A stretch of DNA of 64,000 nt, taken from Methanosarcina barkeri 3 (GTDB lineage Archaea > Halobacteriota > Methanosarcinia > Methanosarcinales > Methanosarcinaceae). Shown piece by piece: positions 20,366-29,644 of this stretch; position 1 is the stretch's first letter, and every line of letters begins with the position of its first letter. A model generated the notes under the pieces. The model saw nothing but the letters and a program-made list of their open reading frames with translations. It did no database searches and was not told the DNA's origin. Location of the stretch: contig NZ_CP009517.1 in the NCBI RefSeq assembly GCF_000970305.1, positions 2,418,001 to 2,482,000 on the forward strand, read 5' to 3'. Both the position numbers and the translations under genes were made by a program.

Positions 20366-20609
20366 AATGCACCGATTTTTCTGTAAAATCACAAATCTCA
20401 AAAAAGTACTGGATCAAAAGTTCCATATCGGAAGATCCACTTTTTCACGTTCCACAAAAAAGGTCCACTTTTTCACGTTCCACAAAAAAGGTCCACTTTT
20501 TCACGTTCCACAAAAAGATACGCTTTTTCCATATTACATACTAAAGGTCCATTTTTCCATATTACATATAAAAGTGACTTCAAATTTACAGCAAATTCGA
20601 GACACAACC
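20366..20609. mobile_element. MITE-like element, copy 2
   Basis: The left end (TGCACCGATTTTTCTGTAAAA) and the reverse complement of the right end (TGTGTCTCGAATTTGCTGTA) form imperfect inverted repeats. They are related to the elements at 0.25, 37.39 and 51.69 kb. The interior is taken up by a 28-base tandem array (20436-20570, five units of GGTCCACTTTTTCACGTTCC plus ACAAAAAA, the last two diverged). No protein is encoded. Confidence 0.5.
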
Positions 20610-20743
20610 TATCTTTAAAAAGGAAGCAAGAACTGTAAACTGCAGAACTACAAGCTTACAGCCTTACTTTAATCCGAAATCTCTAAATCGATAATTGTTT
20701 GTTTCTTTACTTATGCCTCATTACACGAACATTTTGCAATCAA

Positions 20744-21943
20744 TTACCTCGATCTACCCATTCTGGCCATTTTTATACGTGGAATTGTAGTCGTGTTTTC
20801 AGTAATGTTGCATGTAATGGTTTTAGTTGTTATTTGAGTCTCATCATCCATGTTTTTGATTATAACCATTTTTCCAGTTATGTTATTCATATCTTCGGGC
20901 GTTTTACTTACATTACCCATTTTTCCATCCATTTTATCCATTTCCATATCTTCGATTATAACCATACTTCCGTCCATTAAACTCAGAGAGTTCATTTCTT
21001 TGTCCATTCCGGTCATATTATCAATGTTTTCGGACGTGTCGGTCATATTATCCATATCTTTGAATATAATCATGGTTCCGGTCATATTAACCATCGAACC
21101 AGTCATGTTCTCTAATCTTCCAGACAGATTCTCCATTCTTCCGGACATATTTTCCGTTCTTCCAGATATGTTACATATTTTCTCGGTGACTTTATCCATA
21201 TCGCCTATGTTTCTGATTATAATCATTTTTCTAGTCAGATCACATGTAATAGTTCCAGTCACATTTCCAGCCGTGAGTACAGTCATATTTTCCAGTTTAC
21301 CGATCATGTTTCCTGACATTCCGGTCATATTTTCAGTATCATTGGTCATGTTGCATGTCATGGTTCCAGTCATGTTTCCAACCATGACTATAGTCATATT
21401 CTGCATGTATCCGGCAATTCCAGACGTGTTATTCATTTTTTCAGCCATTCCGCCCATTTTACTCACGTTTCCAAACATAACCACTTTTCCGGGCATTTTA
21501 TCCATTTTACCGATCATAAGCGCTTTTTCTGTCATATTGCCCATGTCTTTGACTATGACTACCTTTCCAACCACATTACATGTAACAGGTCTTCCGGTCA
21601 TGGCTTCAGTTTGGTTTGCTGCCATGCTCTGATTCTGACTTCCAGTCATATTCTGAGCTTGAGTTTGAGACATGCTCTGATTCTGGCTTCCAGTCATATT
21701 CTGAGCTTGGGTTTGGGACATGATCTGATTCTGGTTCATGTTCTCCATTTTACCGCTTACATTGTCCATGCCAACAACAACTGCGTTTCCGGTCATGTTG
21801 AAGGTAACTGTTTCACTTGTATTTCCAACCAGGATTATACTCGTGTCTTCCATATTTCCGACCATGTTAGTCTGCGCTTGCACAGATCCAATAGATAACG
21901 CTAGGCATAACGCTAACAGAGAAACTGTTAATTTTAGATTCAC
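20744..21943 (-). CDS. Exported methionine- and N-sequon-rich repeat protein
   Basis: This is a 399-residue protein. A signal peptide (LTVSLLALCLALSIGSVQAQ) leads into a low-complexity mature part built from irregular repeats of the type GNMTGTxTCNMT, KMVIIKNMDN and SGRMENMSGR. N-M-T occurs thirteen times, and N-x-S/T sequons number over thirty, so heavy N-glycosylation is possible. Methionine is exceptionally frequent and there are few aromatic residues. Two copies of a 16-residue QNMTGSQNQSMSQTQA-type block lie near residues 75-108. GGGGGG just upstream of the GTG start supports the N-terminus. It is likely a cell-surface or extracellular protein; no family was recognised. Confidence 0.75.
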   Translation of the reverse strand: MNLKLTVSLLALCLALSIGSVQAQTNMVGNMEDTSIILVGNTSETVTFNMTGNAVVVGMDNVSGKMENMNQNQIMSQTQAQNMTGSQNQSMSQTQAQNMTGSQNQSMAANQTEAMTGRPVTCNVVGKVVIVKDMGNMTEKALMIGKMDKMPGKVVMFGNVSKMGGMAEKMNNTSGIAGYMQNMTIVMVGNMTGTMTCNMTNDTENMTGMSGNMIGKLENMTVLTAGNVTGTITCDLTRKMIIIRNIGDMDKVTEKICNISGRTENMSGRMENLSGRLENMTGSMVNMTGTMIIFKDMDNMTDTSENIDNMTGMDKEMNSLSLMDGSMVIIEDMEMDKMDGKMGNVSKTPEDMNNITGKMVIIKNMDDETQITTKTITCNITENTTTIPRIKMARMGRSR

Positions 21944-22219
21944 TCTTTACCCCCCATATGTGAGTCCGACCATTGAGTCGATCATGTATTTTAGTAATTA
22001 AATAAAAATTATTTTAATATAAATCAATTAAATAATAAATGGTAGGGTTATAAATAACTAATCTCTATGAACTATAGAGATTAGTCCGGTTTTAAGTGTT
22101 ACTCGACGTTTTAAAAAATAATAATCCACCACATACTTATCATATTTAATAAGCAGATGTTAAAAAGTGTAACTTCAAAAACTGCAATGAAAATTTATAT
22201 TTAGTACGATATTTAGTAC

Positions 22220-22900
22220 TCATTTTAAATTTTCTATAATCCAGTCCCTTACTTCGCCGTAAACTTTGTTGGATATTTCTTTTAAACCATGTCCCGCATT
22301 TTCGTATATCTTGATTTTTTTAGGTTCATGTGCCAGATTATACGCGTATACTGAACTGCTCGGAGGTAAGGTTTCATCTGCCTCACCATGAATTAAAAGT
22401 ACAGACGTGCTTTCAGGAAGGAGAGAAATAGGACCAATTCCATAACTCTGGGTAGCAAGCGTAACTACGGTTTTTACGCTCTCTTCATTAAAGGCCGCCT
22501 GAACAACAACCGCACCTCCAAAAGAGTGCCCTATAAGGCCAAAAACTCTGATATCTTCGGTTTTTAAAAATTCAAGTCCTATAAGGACATCTACTACAGC
22601 TTCCGTCAGGTCCGTAGGATACCTGAAGCTTACCCTTAGCGAACTTATCCCGTTTTTCTTTAAGTCAGCACATAAGCGAGGATATAAACCCTCAGCAGGA
22701 GTGTCAAAGTCCCCTCCAATCCCCCCAACCATAATTACTCCTTTATCTGCCTTTTCTACCCTATAGTAATGACAGTTAACCCTGCCACGACTGGTATCTA
22801 TTCTTATCAGTTCAAATGAGTCTCTAGGCTCTGTATTTATATCGAGAATAGCAACTTCCAGCGGTTCTTCCTCTACTTTATCCTTCTTTATGACCTTCAT
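22220..22900 (-). CDS. Alpha/beta hydrolase, dienelactone-hydrolase-like
   Basis: This is a 226-residue soluble hydrolase. The catalytic triad can be read: nucleophile Ser in GLIGHSFGGAV, Asp in LLIHGEADETLPP and His in ENAGHGLKE. The oxyanion region is VGGIGGDFDTP. The fold and length suit small esterase or lipase-like enzymes. The substrate is unknown. The gene is convergent with the exported repeat protein side and divergent from the thioesterase gene. Confidence 0.85.
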   Translation of the reverse strand: MKVIKKDKVEEEPLEVAILDINTEPRDSFELIRIDTSRGRVNCHYYRVEKADKGVIMVGGIGGDFDTPAEGLYPRLCADLKKNGISSLRVSFRYPTDLTEAVVDVLIGLEFLKTEDIRVFGLIGHSFGGAVVVQAAFNEESVKTVVTLATQSYGIGPISLLPESTSVLLIHGEADETLPPSSSVYAYNLAHEPKKIKIYENAGHGLKEISNKVYGEVRDWIIENLK

Positions 22901-23037
22901 AAGTATAATCTAAAACTCCTGTTTATTAGGCATTTATGGGTATACTGAATTATTTTGGAAACAAGCCAAAAACCATAACTTTAATTAAAATATGAAGAAT
23001 AGAACACGAACTTACTGACAATAACTGGAGTTATTAT

Positions 23038-23448
23038 ATGAAAAATATTAAAGAATTTCTTAAGAATGATAATTTTGCTGCAATTTCAGGAATTGAACTT
23101 TTAGAAGTCTCTCAGGGTTATGCAAAAGCCATCATGAACATAGAAGAAAAACACCTTAATGCCCTGAAAACCGTTCAGGGAGGTGCAATATTTACCCTTG
23201 CAGATCTTACTTTTGCTGCAGCGTCAAACGTGTACGGCACTGTTACCGTTGCTATAAATGCAAATATTTCTTTTGTAAAGGCTGCGACAGGCAAAAGTCT
23301 CACAGCAGAGGCAAAAGAAACCTCAATAAATCCCAAAATTTCAACATATACTGTAAATGTAACTGATGATAAAGGAGATCTTGTAGCAATATTCCAGGGC
23401 ATGGGCTACAGGAAAAAGATTTCACTTGATGAGCTTTCCTGCGTTTGA
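23038..23448 (+). CDS. PaaI-type hotdog thioesterase
   Basis: This 136-residue protein has the hotdog fold of acyl-CoA thioesterases of the PaaI/YdiI group. The active-site helix is seen in NALKTVQGGAIFTLADLTFAAASN, where a conserved glycine-rich turn precedes an acidic residue. The GATGKSLTAEAKETS strand pair follows. GGAGTT lies six bases upstream of the ATG. It hydrolyses acyl-CoA thioesters; the acyl group is not predictable. It is transcribed alone. Confidence 0.88.
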   Translation: MKNIKEFLKNDNFAAISGIELLEVSQGYAKAIMNIEEKHLNALKTVQGGAIFTLADLTFAAASNVYGTVTVAINANISFVKAATGKSLTAEAKETSINPKISTYTVNVTDDKGDLVAIFQGMGYRKKISLDELSCV

Positions 23449-23641
23449 GTCCAGCAGGATGTATTTCAACAAATCAGCGGTATTAGTAGTACGATTCCGA
23501 AGGAGATGTATACAAAAAAGAATTGTGGTTTTAAAACTCAAACACACATAAGGATGACAATAATAACCTGAAAAAGTTAGGAAATTCTAGTCTCATATCT
23601 GGGCACGTAGCCCATAACTCTATTTTTTATTATGCTTTTCC

Positions 23642-24489
23642 GGTGAAGTCACAGTATTTTAAAAATTGGCCTACGGCTATCATTAGAATGTAAGTTTATC
23701 TCTCCACTTTAGGATATAAAAAGAGATGTGGTATTGTTGACTAATTATAGCTATCTCTTTATTTCTGTGTTTCATCAATAGAATAACAAAGTACTTTAGC
23801 ATTTCAAGACTCTTCGTATAACATTTTGTCTTTCTTCTTAACCTTGCCAGAAAATGTCTCAATATTCCGTTATATCCTTCAACTGTATACGTTTCTGCTT
23901 TGGATTGAATATGAATGTTTTCTGGAAGAAACTCTGCATATGCCCTCCAGTGATCTGTCGTCACTTCCCCAATTTCTTTCCTCTTTAATTTTTCCCATAT
24001 TAATTGTCCAGTTTCCGTTCCTCTGCTGCCAAAAGAGCAGTTAATAAACTTTTTCCCAGCTCTATCAACAGCAATCCAGATCCAGCAATATTTTTTTTGT
24101 TGCCTATGTAAGTGTGCATCTCATCCATTTCAACAATAGATATCTCATTTTCGCTTTTTAGGTCCTCCAACTCCGGACCAAGTTTCTTTATCCAGTTTTG
24201 GACAGAAACATGACTTACTCCTAAAAATCGTCCTATTGAGCGAAATCCTAAGCCTTCAAGATAAAGTTGCAAAGCCTGTCTCTTAACAGAAGGGGAGTTA
24301 GCAGTTGATTTTAACTCTACTGTATAGTTATATCCACAATCAGAGCATTTGTAGCGTTGACGTCCAAAAACTATACCATTTTTTGTGAGTGGAACTATTA
24401 CACCTTGGGCAGTTCATACAGAAATAGAGGGTCTAATGATATATCTATAGTTATTTACCAAAGCCATATTTTTAGCTTAAACCTCTCAC
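23642..24489 (-). mobile_element. IS1-family insertion sequence, degenerate
   Basis: The element carries a disrupted IS1-type transposase. Its outer ends are approximate: GGTGAAGTCACAG at the low end, and a weakly matching GCCATATTTTTAGC...CTCAC at the high end. It lies nine bases beyond the stop codon of the pyrophosphatase gene. A target duplication was not established. Confidence 0.7.
23683..24417 (-). pseudogene. IS1-family transposase, frameshifted twice
   Basis: Three reading frames must be joined. The N-terminus (MNCPRCNSSTH, zinc finger) shifts at an A6 run (about 24385) into KNGIVFGRQRYKCSDCGYNY. The helix-turn-helix and first catalytic part follow (EMDEMHTYIGNKK). A second shift at an A8 run (about 24095) continues as KYCWIWIAVDRAGKKFINC. 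The last part contains VTTDHWRAYAEFLP and ETYTVEGYNGILRHFLARL, typical of IS1 DDE enzymes. Either these are inactivating slips in homopolymers, or one is a programmed frameshift; the first position does not match the usual IS1 site. Confidence 0.8.
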
Positions 24490-24497
24490 TGATAATC

Positions 24498-25061
24498 TTA
24501 TTTCTTTTGCTCAATATATCGATCTTTTGCTTCCTGAAGTACAGTGATTGCTGTTTCCAGGTCTTTCCAACCGATAACTTTCACGCGTTTTTCCTCTAAA
24601 TTCTTGTAGGTTTGGAAGAAGTGAGTAATTTCCTTAAATAGATGAGGTGGAACCTGATCCACTGCTTCAATATAATTCCACATTGGATCATTCTTTGGAA
24701 CACACAGGATCTTCTGATCTCTTCCTTTATCGTCTTCCATATCAAATAGTGCCACAATATGTACATCGATTACGCAGCCTGGAAAAGTAGGTTCCCATGT
24801 TAAAACCATGGCATCTAAAGGATCGCCATCAAGTGCCAGGGTATCAGGGAAAAAACCATAATCTGAGGGATATACCATTGAAGAAAAAAGCATTCTGTCG
24901 TATTTGATTACTTTCTTCTCTTTATCATATTCGTATTTATTCCGGCTTCCTTTAGGAATCTCGATAAGCACACTTTCAACCTGTCTTTCCGTCATACCAT
25001 CAATCACTACCTTTTTACTCCTATCGTTGTTTTTTATAATGCAAGTTATTTGTGAGTTCAT
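24498..25061 (-). CDS. ppa: Inorganic pyrophosphatase, family I
   Basis: It hydrolyses pyrophosphate to phosphate and drives biosynthetic reactions. The 187-residue protein has the family I metal-binding signature DGDPLDAMV. Upstream are EIPKGSRNKYEYDKE and the MVYPSDYGFFPDT segment. The C-terminal LEEKRVKVIGWKD follows the family. AGGGGA lies upstream of ATG 25061. Methanosarcina species usually also carry membrane or manganese pyrophosphatases. The IS1 element inserted directly downstream may have altered the original 3' end. Confidence 0.94.
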   Translation of the reverse strand: MNSQITCIIKNNDRSKKVVIDGMTERQVESVLIEIPKGSRNKYEYDKEKKVIKYDRMLFSSMVYPSDYGFFPDTLALDGDPLDAMVLTWEPTFPGCVIDVHIVALFDMEDDKGRDQKILCVPKNDPMWNYIEAVDQVPPHLFKEITHFFQTYKNLEEKRVKVIGWKDLETAITVLQEAKDRYIEQKK

Positions 25062-25762
25062 AGACTATGTCCCCTGATAGGGTCATACTATTAAAACATG
25101 ACCTCATGAGTTTAATTTTCTTAATATGAAAGAGGAGACCGAAAAATAGACTTGGATTGTTCTTTTATCCTTTTATTAGATCTGGAAGAGTCTGACAGGG
25201 TAATATGGAAAACTCTATGTCTACAAGAAGTTGCTTTCACCTGATTTTTGGCATTGCATAAATGTAGCAAAGCAGTCACTAAAATCATGCTGCATGCTTT
25301 TTCCGTAAAATGAGGAAGAAAGTCATCATGGGAGTTTAGTAATATTGATGAATTAAAAGGCATTCAATAAAAAGATTCTCAATAAAAAGATTCTCAATAA
25401 AAAGATTCTCAATAAAAATAAATACTCTATGTTAGAAAAGTGTTTTCTGTTTTTCAGGTTTTCGTTCTTAAAATTTTATTGTTTCCTATCTTAATCTGCC
25501 ATACCTGAAATGACATCAGTTTTAATTGGTAAAAACACGATTATTCAAAAAATAAAGCAAGATATAATCACAAATCTTGCTTTTATTCTTGCTTTTATCA
25601 CAAGTATCGTTAAGTAAAGTCCTTAATGATAAGAAAGATCTTCCATATCTGTTTTTAATACTTGATCCTCTAATCTTACTTACCATCCTAATTTGCATTC
25701 AATTTGGCATTTTCATTCTTAACATTTTTTCACTTTTTTATCAGTAACCTGTATTTTCAAAG
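25062..25762. other. 700-base gene-free stretch with a short repeat
   Basis: A tandem 15-base repeat (TCAATAAAAAGATTC, about four copies) occupies 25364-25418. A minus-strand open frame at 25121-25363 has no recognisable motif or ribosome-binding site. A TTGCTTTTATTC/TTGCTTTTATCA duplication lies near 25580. No gene is supported. Confidence 0.45.
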
Positions 25763-26656
25763 TTACTCTTCCTGGGCAGAAAGGTTAGAAAAATTGAGAA
25801 TTGAGACTTTCGACGGTATAAGTGGTAGATAATCAACATAACCAGAACCTTCCAATTTATAAGGTTCGTCTGCAAAACCATCTTTGTTTTTATCGGAATG
25901 GGTCTGTGAAAAGCCGTTACCTGAAGGAGTTGCCCAGCAGTTACCACCAATATAAGGGCCGCCTACTATATTTCCTCCAGTTGTTTTTGTAGTATTGAGG
26001 ATATTTACGGCTCCAGTATCAAAATTCACATTCACTGTATTGTTAAACATATTATTAGTAATGGTAGATGGAGCATCAACAAGATATAGTCCATTATCGC
26101 AGTTTGTAATTTTATTTCCACTAACTGTTATGGTTTGAAACATAAGGTCAAAGGCATATACTCCTGTTTCGCAGTTGTAAATCTCATTATTAAGAATAGA
26201 CTCACTTCCGCTGTTCATATAAAAACCAATATCTGCAGCCATACTAAAATTAGATATTTTATTATTTTGAACTGTACAGTAAAAAGCGCCATTCGTACCT
26301 TCAATACGGTCAAACGAGAAACAAATACCTGAAGATTTCCCAGGACCTCTTATGTCAAAGTCTTTTACTACAACGTTACTTTCATAAATATTAAATGCGT
26401 TATTTTTAGCTTTAATTATTGCTTTATATGGACTGCTTGACTCTATAGTTATATTTGCAGTTGAGATCTTAATATCTCCACTATATGTTCCAGGTTTTAC
26501 AATTATTGTATCTCCAGAATGAGAATTATCTACTGCTTTTTGAATCGAGTTTCCAGGCTCTACATAAATAGTTTTAGCAGAAGCGCTGCAAGTGATAGCT
26601 TGAAGTGAAAGCAATACTGCTAATACAATCAATAAAATTTTTTTTGTTTCCCGCAA
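25763..26656 (-). CDS. Exported right-handed beta-helix protein (NosD-like)
   Basis: This is a 297-residue protein. A signal peptide (ILLIVLAVLLSLQAITCSASA) is followed by TIYVEPGNSIQKAVDNSHSG, the entry motif of parallel beta-helix proteins. Repeated rungs follow, rich in NxIxN patterns (SGSESILNNEIYNCETGVY, KITNCDNGLY). The C-terminal GGNCWATP and DKNKDGFADEPY segment is typical of NosD/PbH1 surface proteins of Methanosarcina. The start is TTG at 26656, with GGGG just upstream. It is likely a carbohydrate-binding or structural surface protein; catalytic residues are not evident. Confidence 0.83.
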   Translation of the reverse strand: MRETKKILLIVLAVLLSLQAITCSASAKTIYVEPGNSIQKAVDNSHSGDTIIVKPGTYSGDIKISTANITIESSSPYKAIIKAKNNAFNIYESNVVVKDFDIRGPGKSSGICFSFDRIEGTNGAFYCTVQNNKISNFSMAADIGFYMNSGSESILNNEIYNCETGVYAFDLMFQTITVSGNKITNCDNGLYLVDAPSTITNNMFNNTVNVNFDTGAVNILNTTKTTGGNIVGGPYIGGNCWATPSGNGFSQTHSDKNKDGFADEPYKLEGSGYVDYLPLIPSKVSILNFSNLSAQEE

Positions 26657-27270
26657 GACAAAACCCCGATAAAGTTCTTTGGTATTGATAAAGTTTCTCA
26701 GTTTACTCGCTTTGATTTAATTTCAAAGACTTGGTTATTATCAGAATTTAGTTGATTATCAAATAACTACTTATCCAGAATTTAGTTAATTTTCAAGTAT
26801 ATAATAATCGAATACTAGTATTTTTAAATGTATTTGACTATTATCTGAGCTACAGTACTTTATTAACAAAGATAAACACTTTGAGCTGTTCACCATACAT
26901 GCCAACTTAACAGTTCACCATATATAACGACTTTAGTCTGTAAGATATAAAATAATATATAATTTTTCCTATCTACCCTGCATATATACTAATATTTTTT
27001 TTAAATAATCTTAGCTACTTATTATTTACTATATTTTTGTTAAGTAGCTTCAGTTTTACTCTAACGATCATCTCAGCTGGCTAAATCCAGCCTTTAATAT
27101 TATCAATTCTTTCAGCTGGCTTATTCATTAGTTTAATTGTAGGAAATTACGGAAGCAAGAGAACCCGATGACTTTATAAAAAATAACTGAACTGTAAGAT
27201 AAATATTTATAGTCAGTGAAAGTAGCTTCTATCAATAAAAAACATAAAAATTTCACAGTGGGGGAAAAAC
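26657..27270. other. Intergenic region with promoter for the DUF1699 gene
   Basis: This AT-rich 610-base spacer lies between divergent genes. ATAAATATTTATAG at 27200-27213 is a good archaeal TATA candidate for the DUF1699 gene, with a leader of about 35-45 bases. A near repeat of AGTTCACCATA occurs at 26888 and 26920. No gene is seen. Confidence 0.4.
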
Positions 27271-27678
27271 ATGAAAATCAGAGTCGTTAGCTCAAGAGAA
27301 GAAATCTTTACATTGAATCCTAATGAACGCATTGTTCACCTGGCCTTCAGACCTTCGAACAAGGATGTATTTGGACTGGTTGAAACCTGCCCTAAGATTG
27401 ACGTGATCCAGTTACCTAAATCCTATATGGGCACAATCTCAAAGTCCATAGAGATGTTCCTTGAGATGCAAAAAATCCAGCTTATCGAAGGTGATGTGTG
27501 GGGCCACAGGAAAGATATTAACGAATACTACACAGTTCCGTCCTCGGTTATTGAAAGAATAAAAGAAATGAGAGTTGAAGGTAAATCAAACGAAGATATT
27601 GAAGCAAAAGTTTCAAGGGAAAGCAAAATTAACCCTGAAATGGTTGCTTATATCATTAACAAGGAAGCTCCTGCCTGA
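27271..27678 (+). CDS. DUF1699 family protein
   Basis: The 135-residue protein matches the Methanosarcinales-restricted DUF1699 family as recalled: it opens MKIRVVSSREEIFTLNPNER and continues IVHLAFRPSNKDVFGLVETC. The central QLPKSYMGTISKSIEMFLEM and the C-terminal helical SVIERIKEMRVEGKSNEDIE suggest a small alpha/beta protein with a helix-rich tail. GTGGGGGAAAAAC precedes the ATG. The function of the family is unknown. It stands as a single gene. Confidence 0.85.
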   Translation: MKIRVVSSREEIFTLNPNERIVHLAFRPSNKDVFGLVETCPKIDVIQLPKSYMGTISKSIEMFLEMQKIQLIEGDVWGHRKDINEYYTVPSSVIERIKEMRVEGKSNEDIEAKVSRESKINPEMVAYIINKEAPA

Positions 27679-27740
27679 GTTGATACATATCGGATATCTT
27701 GAAACTTTTCACTGGGGATTTGACCGCACTCAAAAATAGT

Positions 27741-27754
27741 CCGAAAATTTTCGG
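27741..27754. repeat. Perfect 14-base palindrome
   Basis: CCGAAAATTTTCGG lies 63 bases after the DUF1699 stop and before a TCTTTC stretch. It could be part of 3'-end formation or a protein site. The rest of 27755-27992 shows no gene. Confidence 0.35.
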
Positions 27755-27992
27755 TCTTTCAAGGACTCACATTTATTCCTTGGTCTCCAGCTTAAGTTTT
27801 CCTCTCACAGAAGCTCTATAAAAAGTCCCAGGAACTAAAATTTAGCCTGTAATTCCTACTTCAAGGAACTCAACAGGAACATTTTCCTTTTTATCACTGT
27901 AGCGTTTCACCTTTATTTTTGAAAGCTTTTAACTGAGTTTTTTAACTGAGTTTTTAAATCTTTGAGTCTTCTATCTGTTCAAAAGTAAGCTT

Positions 27993-29177
27993 TTAGATTT
28001 TGATCTTCTGGCTGTGAAATCTATCTCTTTCGAGTGTAACAATTCTCAGGAAACCTTCTTTCCCAGGGCACAGGTTGAAAGTTCTTCCATTTTCGATTGG
28101 AATATTTTCCGGATTTCTGTGGCCGTGCACCTGGTAAGTATTCTCATTCGTATTTTTATTAAAACTTTCAGCGACCAGATATGCGTCACTGGCCTCTCCT
28201 ACGCCGTCAATCATCTGATTGGCTCCAACAAAAACCAGATTTTCAGGAAGGCTGCTAAGCCCTCCGTGAGTTACAAGCACGTGTTTATTATAAAATTTAT
28301 AATAAACGCATGGTTTTAGTTTCCTATGTAAATTAAGGACATTATTTTTTGTAACGCCTGGCTGCTCCATTTCTGTCAGATCGTACCAGGTATTTGCAAA
28401 CTCGGATACCTTGTTTTGTTCTCCGCCTTCTGCCAGCCTGCAAAAACTTTTTTCGTGATCTCCTTCAAGCAGAATTACATTATTCCTGCACATAATAGAG
28501 ATCAGGAACTTAATAATTTCAGTATTCTCAGTATTTTCAGTTCCACTGCCTATGTAATCTCCAAGAAAGATATACAGGTCACTGTCATTTAACCCGCACG
28601 CAAGATATTGCATAAGAGCCATGTAATTTCCCGCTATATCCCCAATATGGTGGACCTTTCTGTAGTTAGAAAAATCAGTAGGTTTGTATTGAATTTTTTC
28701 ATGAAATTCCTGCGGCTTTATTACCGTGACAAATGACGGCACCTTTTGCCTGTTTATTATGGAGTACAGTTCGTCAATTACGGTTTCAGGTACAACTTCA
28801 TACTCAGGCCTTTTACCGTTTCTCTCCTTTGCAATTTCAAGGGGAACCTCGGAAAAATCAACACAAATAGCTGAGTATCTGTAAGTTCTGACAAGCTTCC
28901 TGTATTTCGCAATATCTGCATTTCCTGCATTTGTCGCATCGAGAACTATAAAATCACCGTCTTCCATACGGCATTTAATGAGAGAGTAAATAAGTCCCCA
29001 TACTCGACGATTGATTTTCTGAGAGATTACAGTTTTTCCAGTAATAGAAAGTACAGGCGGCTTAATAAGCAGTCTGACACTGTCTGAAGAGATGGTATAA
29101 GGCTCAAGTTTGTTTTCTCTGACAAAAGTTGATTTACCGGAGCCAGGTATTCCTCTCAAAAATACCAGATACCTCAT
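27993..29177 (-). CDS. Polynucleotide kinase-phosphatase-like fusion protein
   Basis: Two domains are joined. Residues about 1-150 form a P-loop kinase (LRGIPGSGKSTFVREN, Walker B-like FIVLDATNAG, lid RNGKRPEYEV). Residues about 165-390 form a calcineurin-type phosphatase (GDIAGNYMALMQYL, FLGDYIGSG, LLEGDHEKSF, VTHGGLSSLP, VHGHRN). This matches the kinase and phosphatase halves of bacterial RNA-repair Pnkp, but the ligase third is absent and no Hen1 gene adjoins. ATG 29177 is chosen because GAGGT lies eight bases upstream; the TTG at 29189 overlaps the repeat array. A role in RNA end-healing is inferred. Confidence 0.82.
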   Translation of the reverse strand: MRYLVFLRGIPGSGKSTFVRENKLEPYTISSDSVRLLIKPPVLSITGKTVISQKINRRVWGLIYSLIKCRMEDGDFIVLDATNAGNADIAKYRKLVRTYRYSAICVDFSEVPLEIAKERNGKRPEYEVVPETVIDELYSIINRQKVPSFVTVIKPQEFHEKIQYKPTDFSNYRKVHHIGDIAGNYMALMQYLACGLNDSDLYIFLGDYIGSGTENTENTEIIKFLISIMCRNNVILLEGDHEKSFCRLAEGGEQNKVSEFANTWYDLTEMEQPGVTKNNVLNLHRKLKPCVYYKFYNKHVLVTHGGLSSLPENLVFVGANQMIDGVGEASDAYLVAESFNKNTNENTYQVHGHRNPENIPIENGRTFNLCPGKEGFLRIVTLERDRFHSQKIKI

Positions 29178-29368
29178 ATCATACCTCAACAGTCTATCTC
29201 ATACTTCAACAGTCTATCTCATAGTTCAACAGTTTATCTCATATTTAAACAGTTTATATTATATTTCAACAGTTTATCTCATATTTCAACAGTTTATCTC
29301 ATACTTCAACAGTTTATCTCATGCTTCAACAGTCTATCTCATGCTTCAACAGTCTATCTCATACTTAA
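29172..29368. repeat. 20-bp tandem repeat, about 9 copies
   Basis: Units of AGTTTATCTCATACTTCAAC, with C/T variants, lie immediately upstream of the kinase-phosphatase gene. The last unit merges into its ribosome-binding site. 29369-29644 holds no other gene; an open frame at 29412-29594 is unsupported. Confidence 0.87.
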
Positions 29369-29644
29369 CTATTAATCCCGTCCCCTGACTTTGATTTCAG
29401 ATCTTCTGGTTTTATGTTTTAGTTTTTACCTGCGAAATGATACCTGAGTTAATATTACTATTGATTTTTATAATATTTATTTGGATAATTTTATGGTACC
29501 TTTTCTCAAGCGGGTACAGGGGAAAATCGTGGATGGGGAGTTTACGAGATACAAGATAATTCCTGGAGTTTTGACGCTTAACTGGCATTACCATAAGAAA
29601 GACTCAGGTACGCAGGGCTCCTTCAGATTTCAATGGTGAATGAT

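Noticed and set aside
20850-21632. 260-residue hydrophobic plus-strand open frame
   Set aside because: It lies wholly opposite the Asn-Met-Thr repeat gene. Its Ile/Phe/Pro composition is the antisense of the repeats, and there is no ribosome-binding site.
25121-25363. 80-residue minus-strand open frame downstream of the repeats at 25.4 kb
   Set aside because: I considered a transposase remnant, but no family motif could be read.
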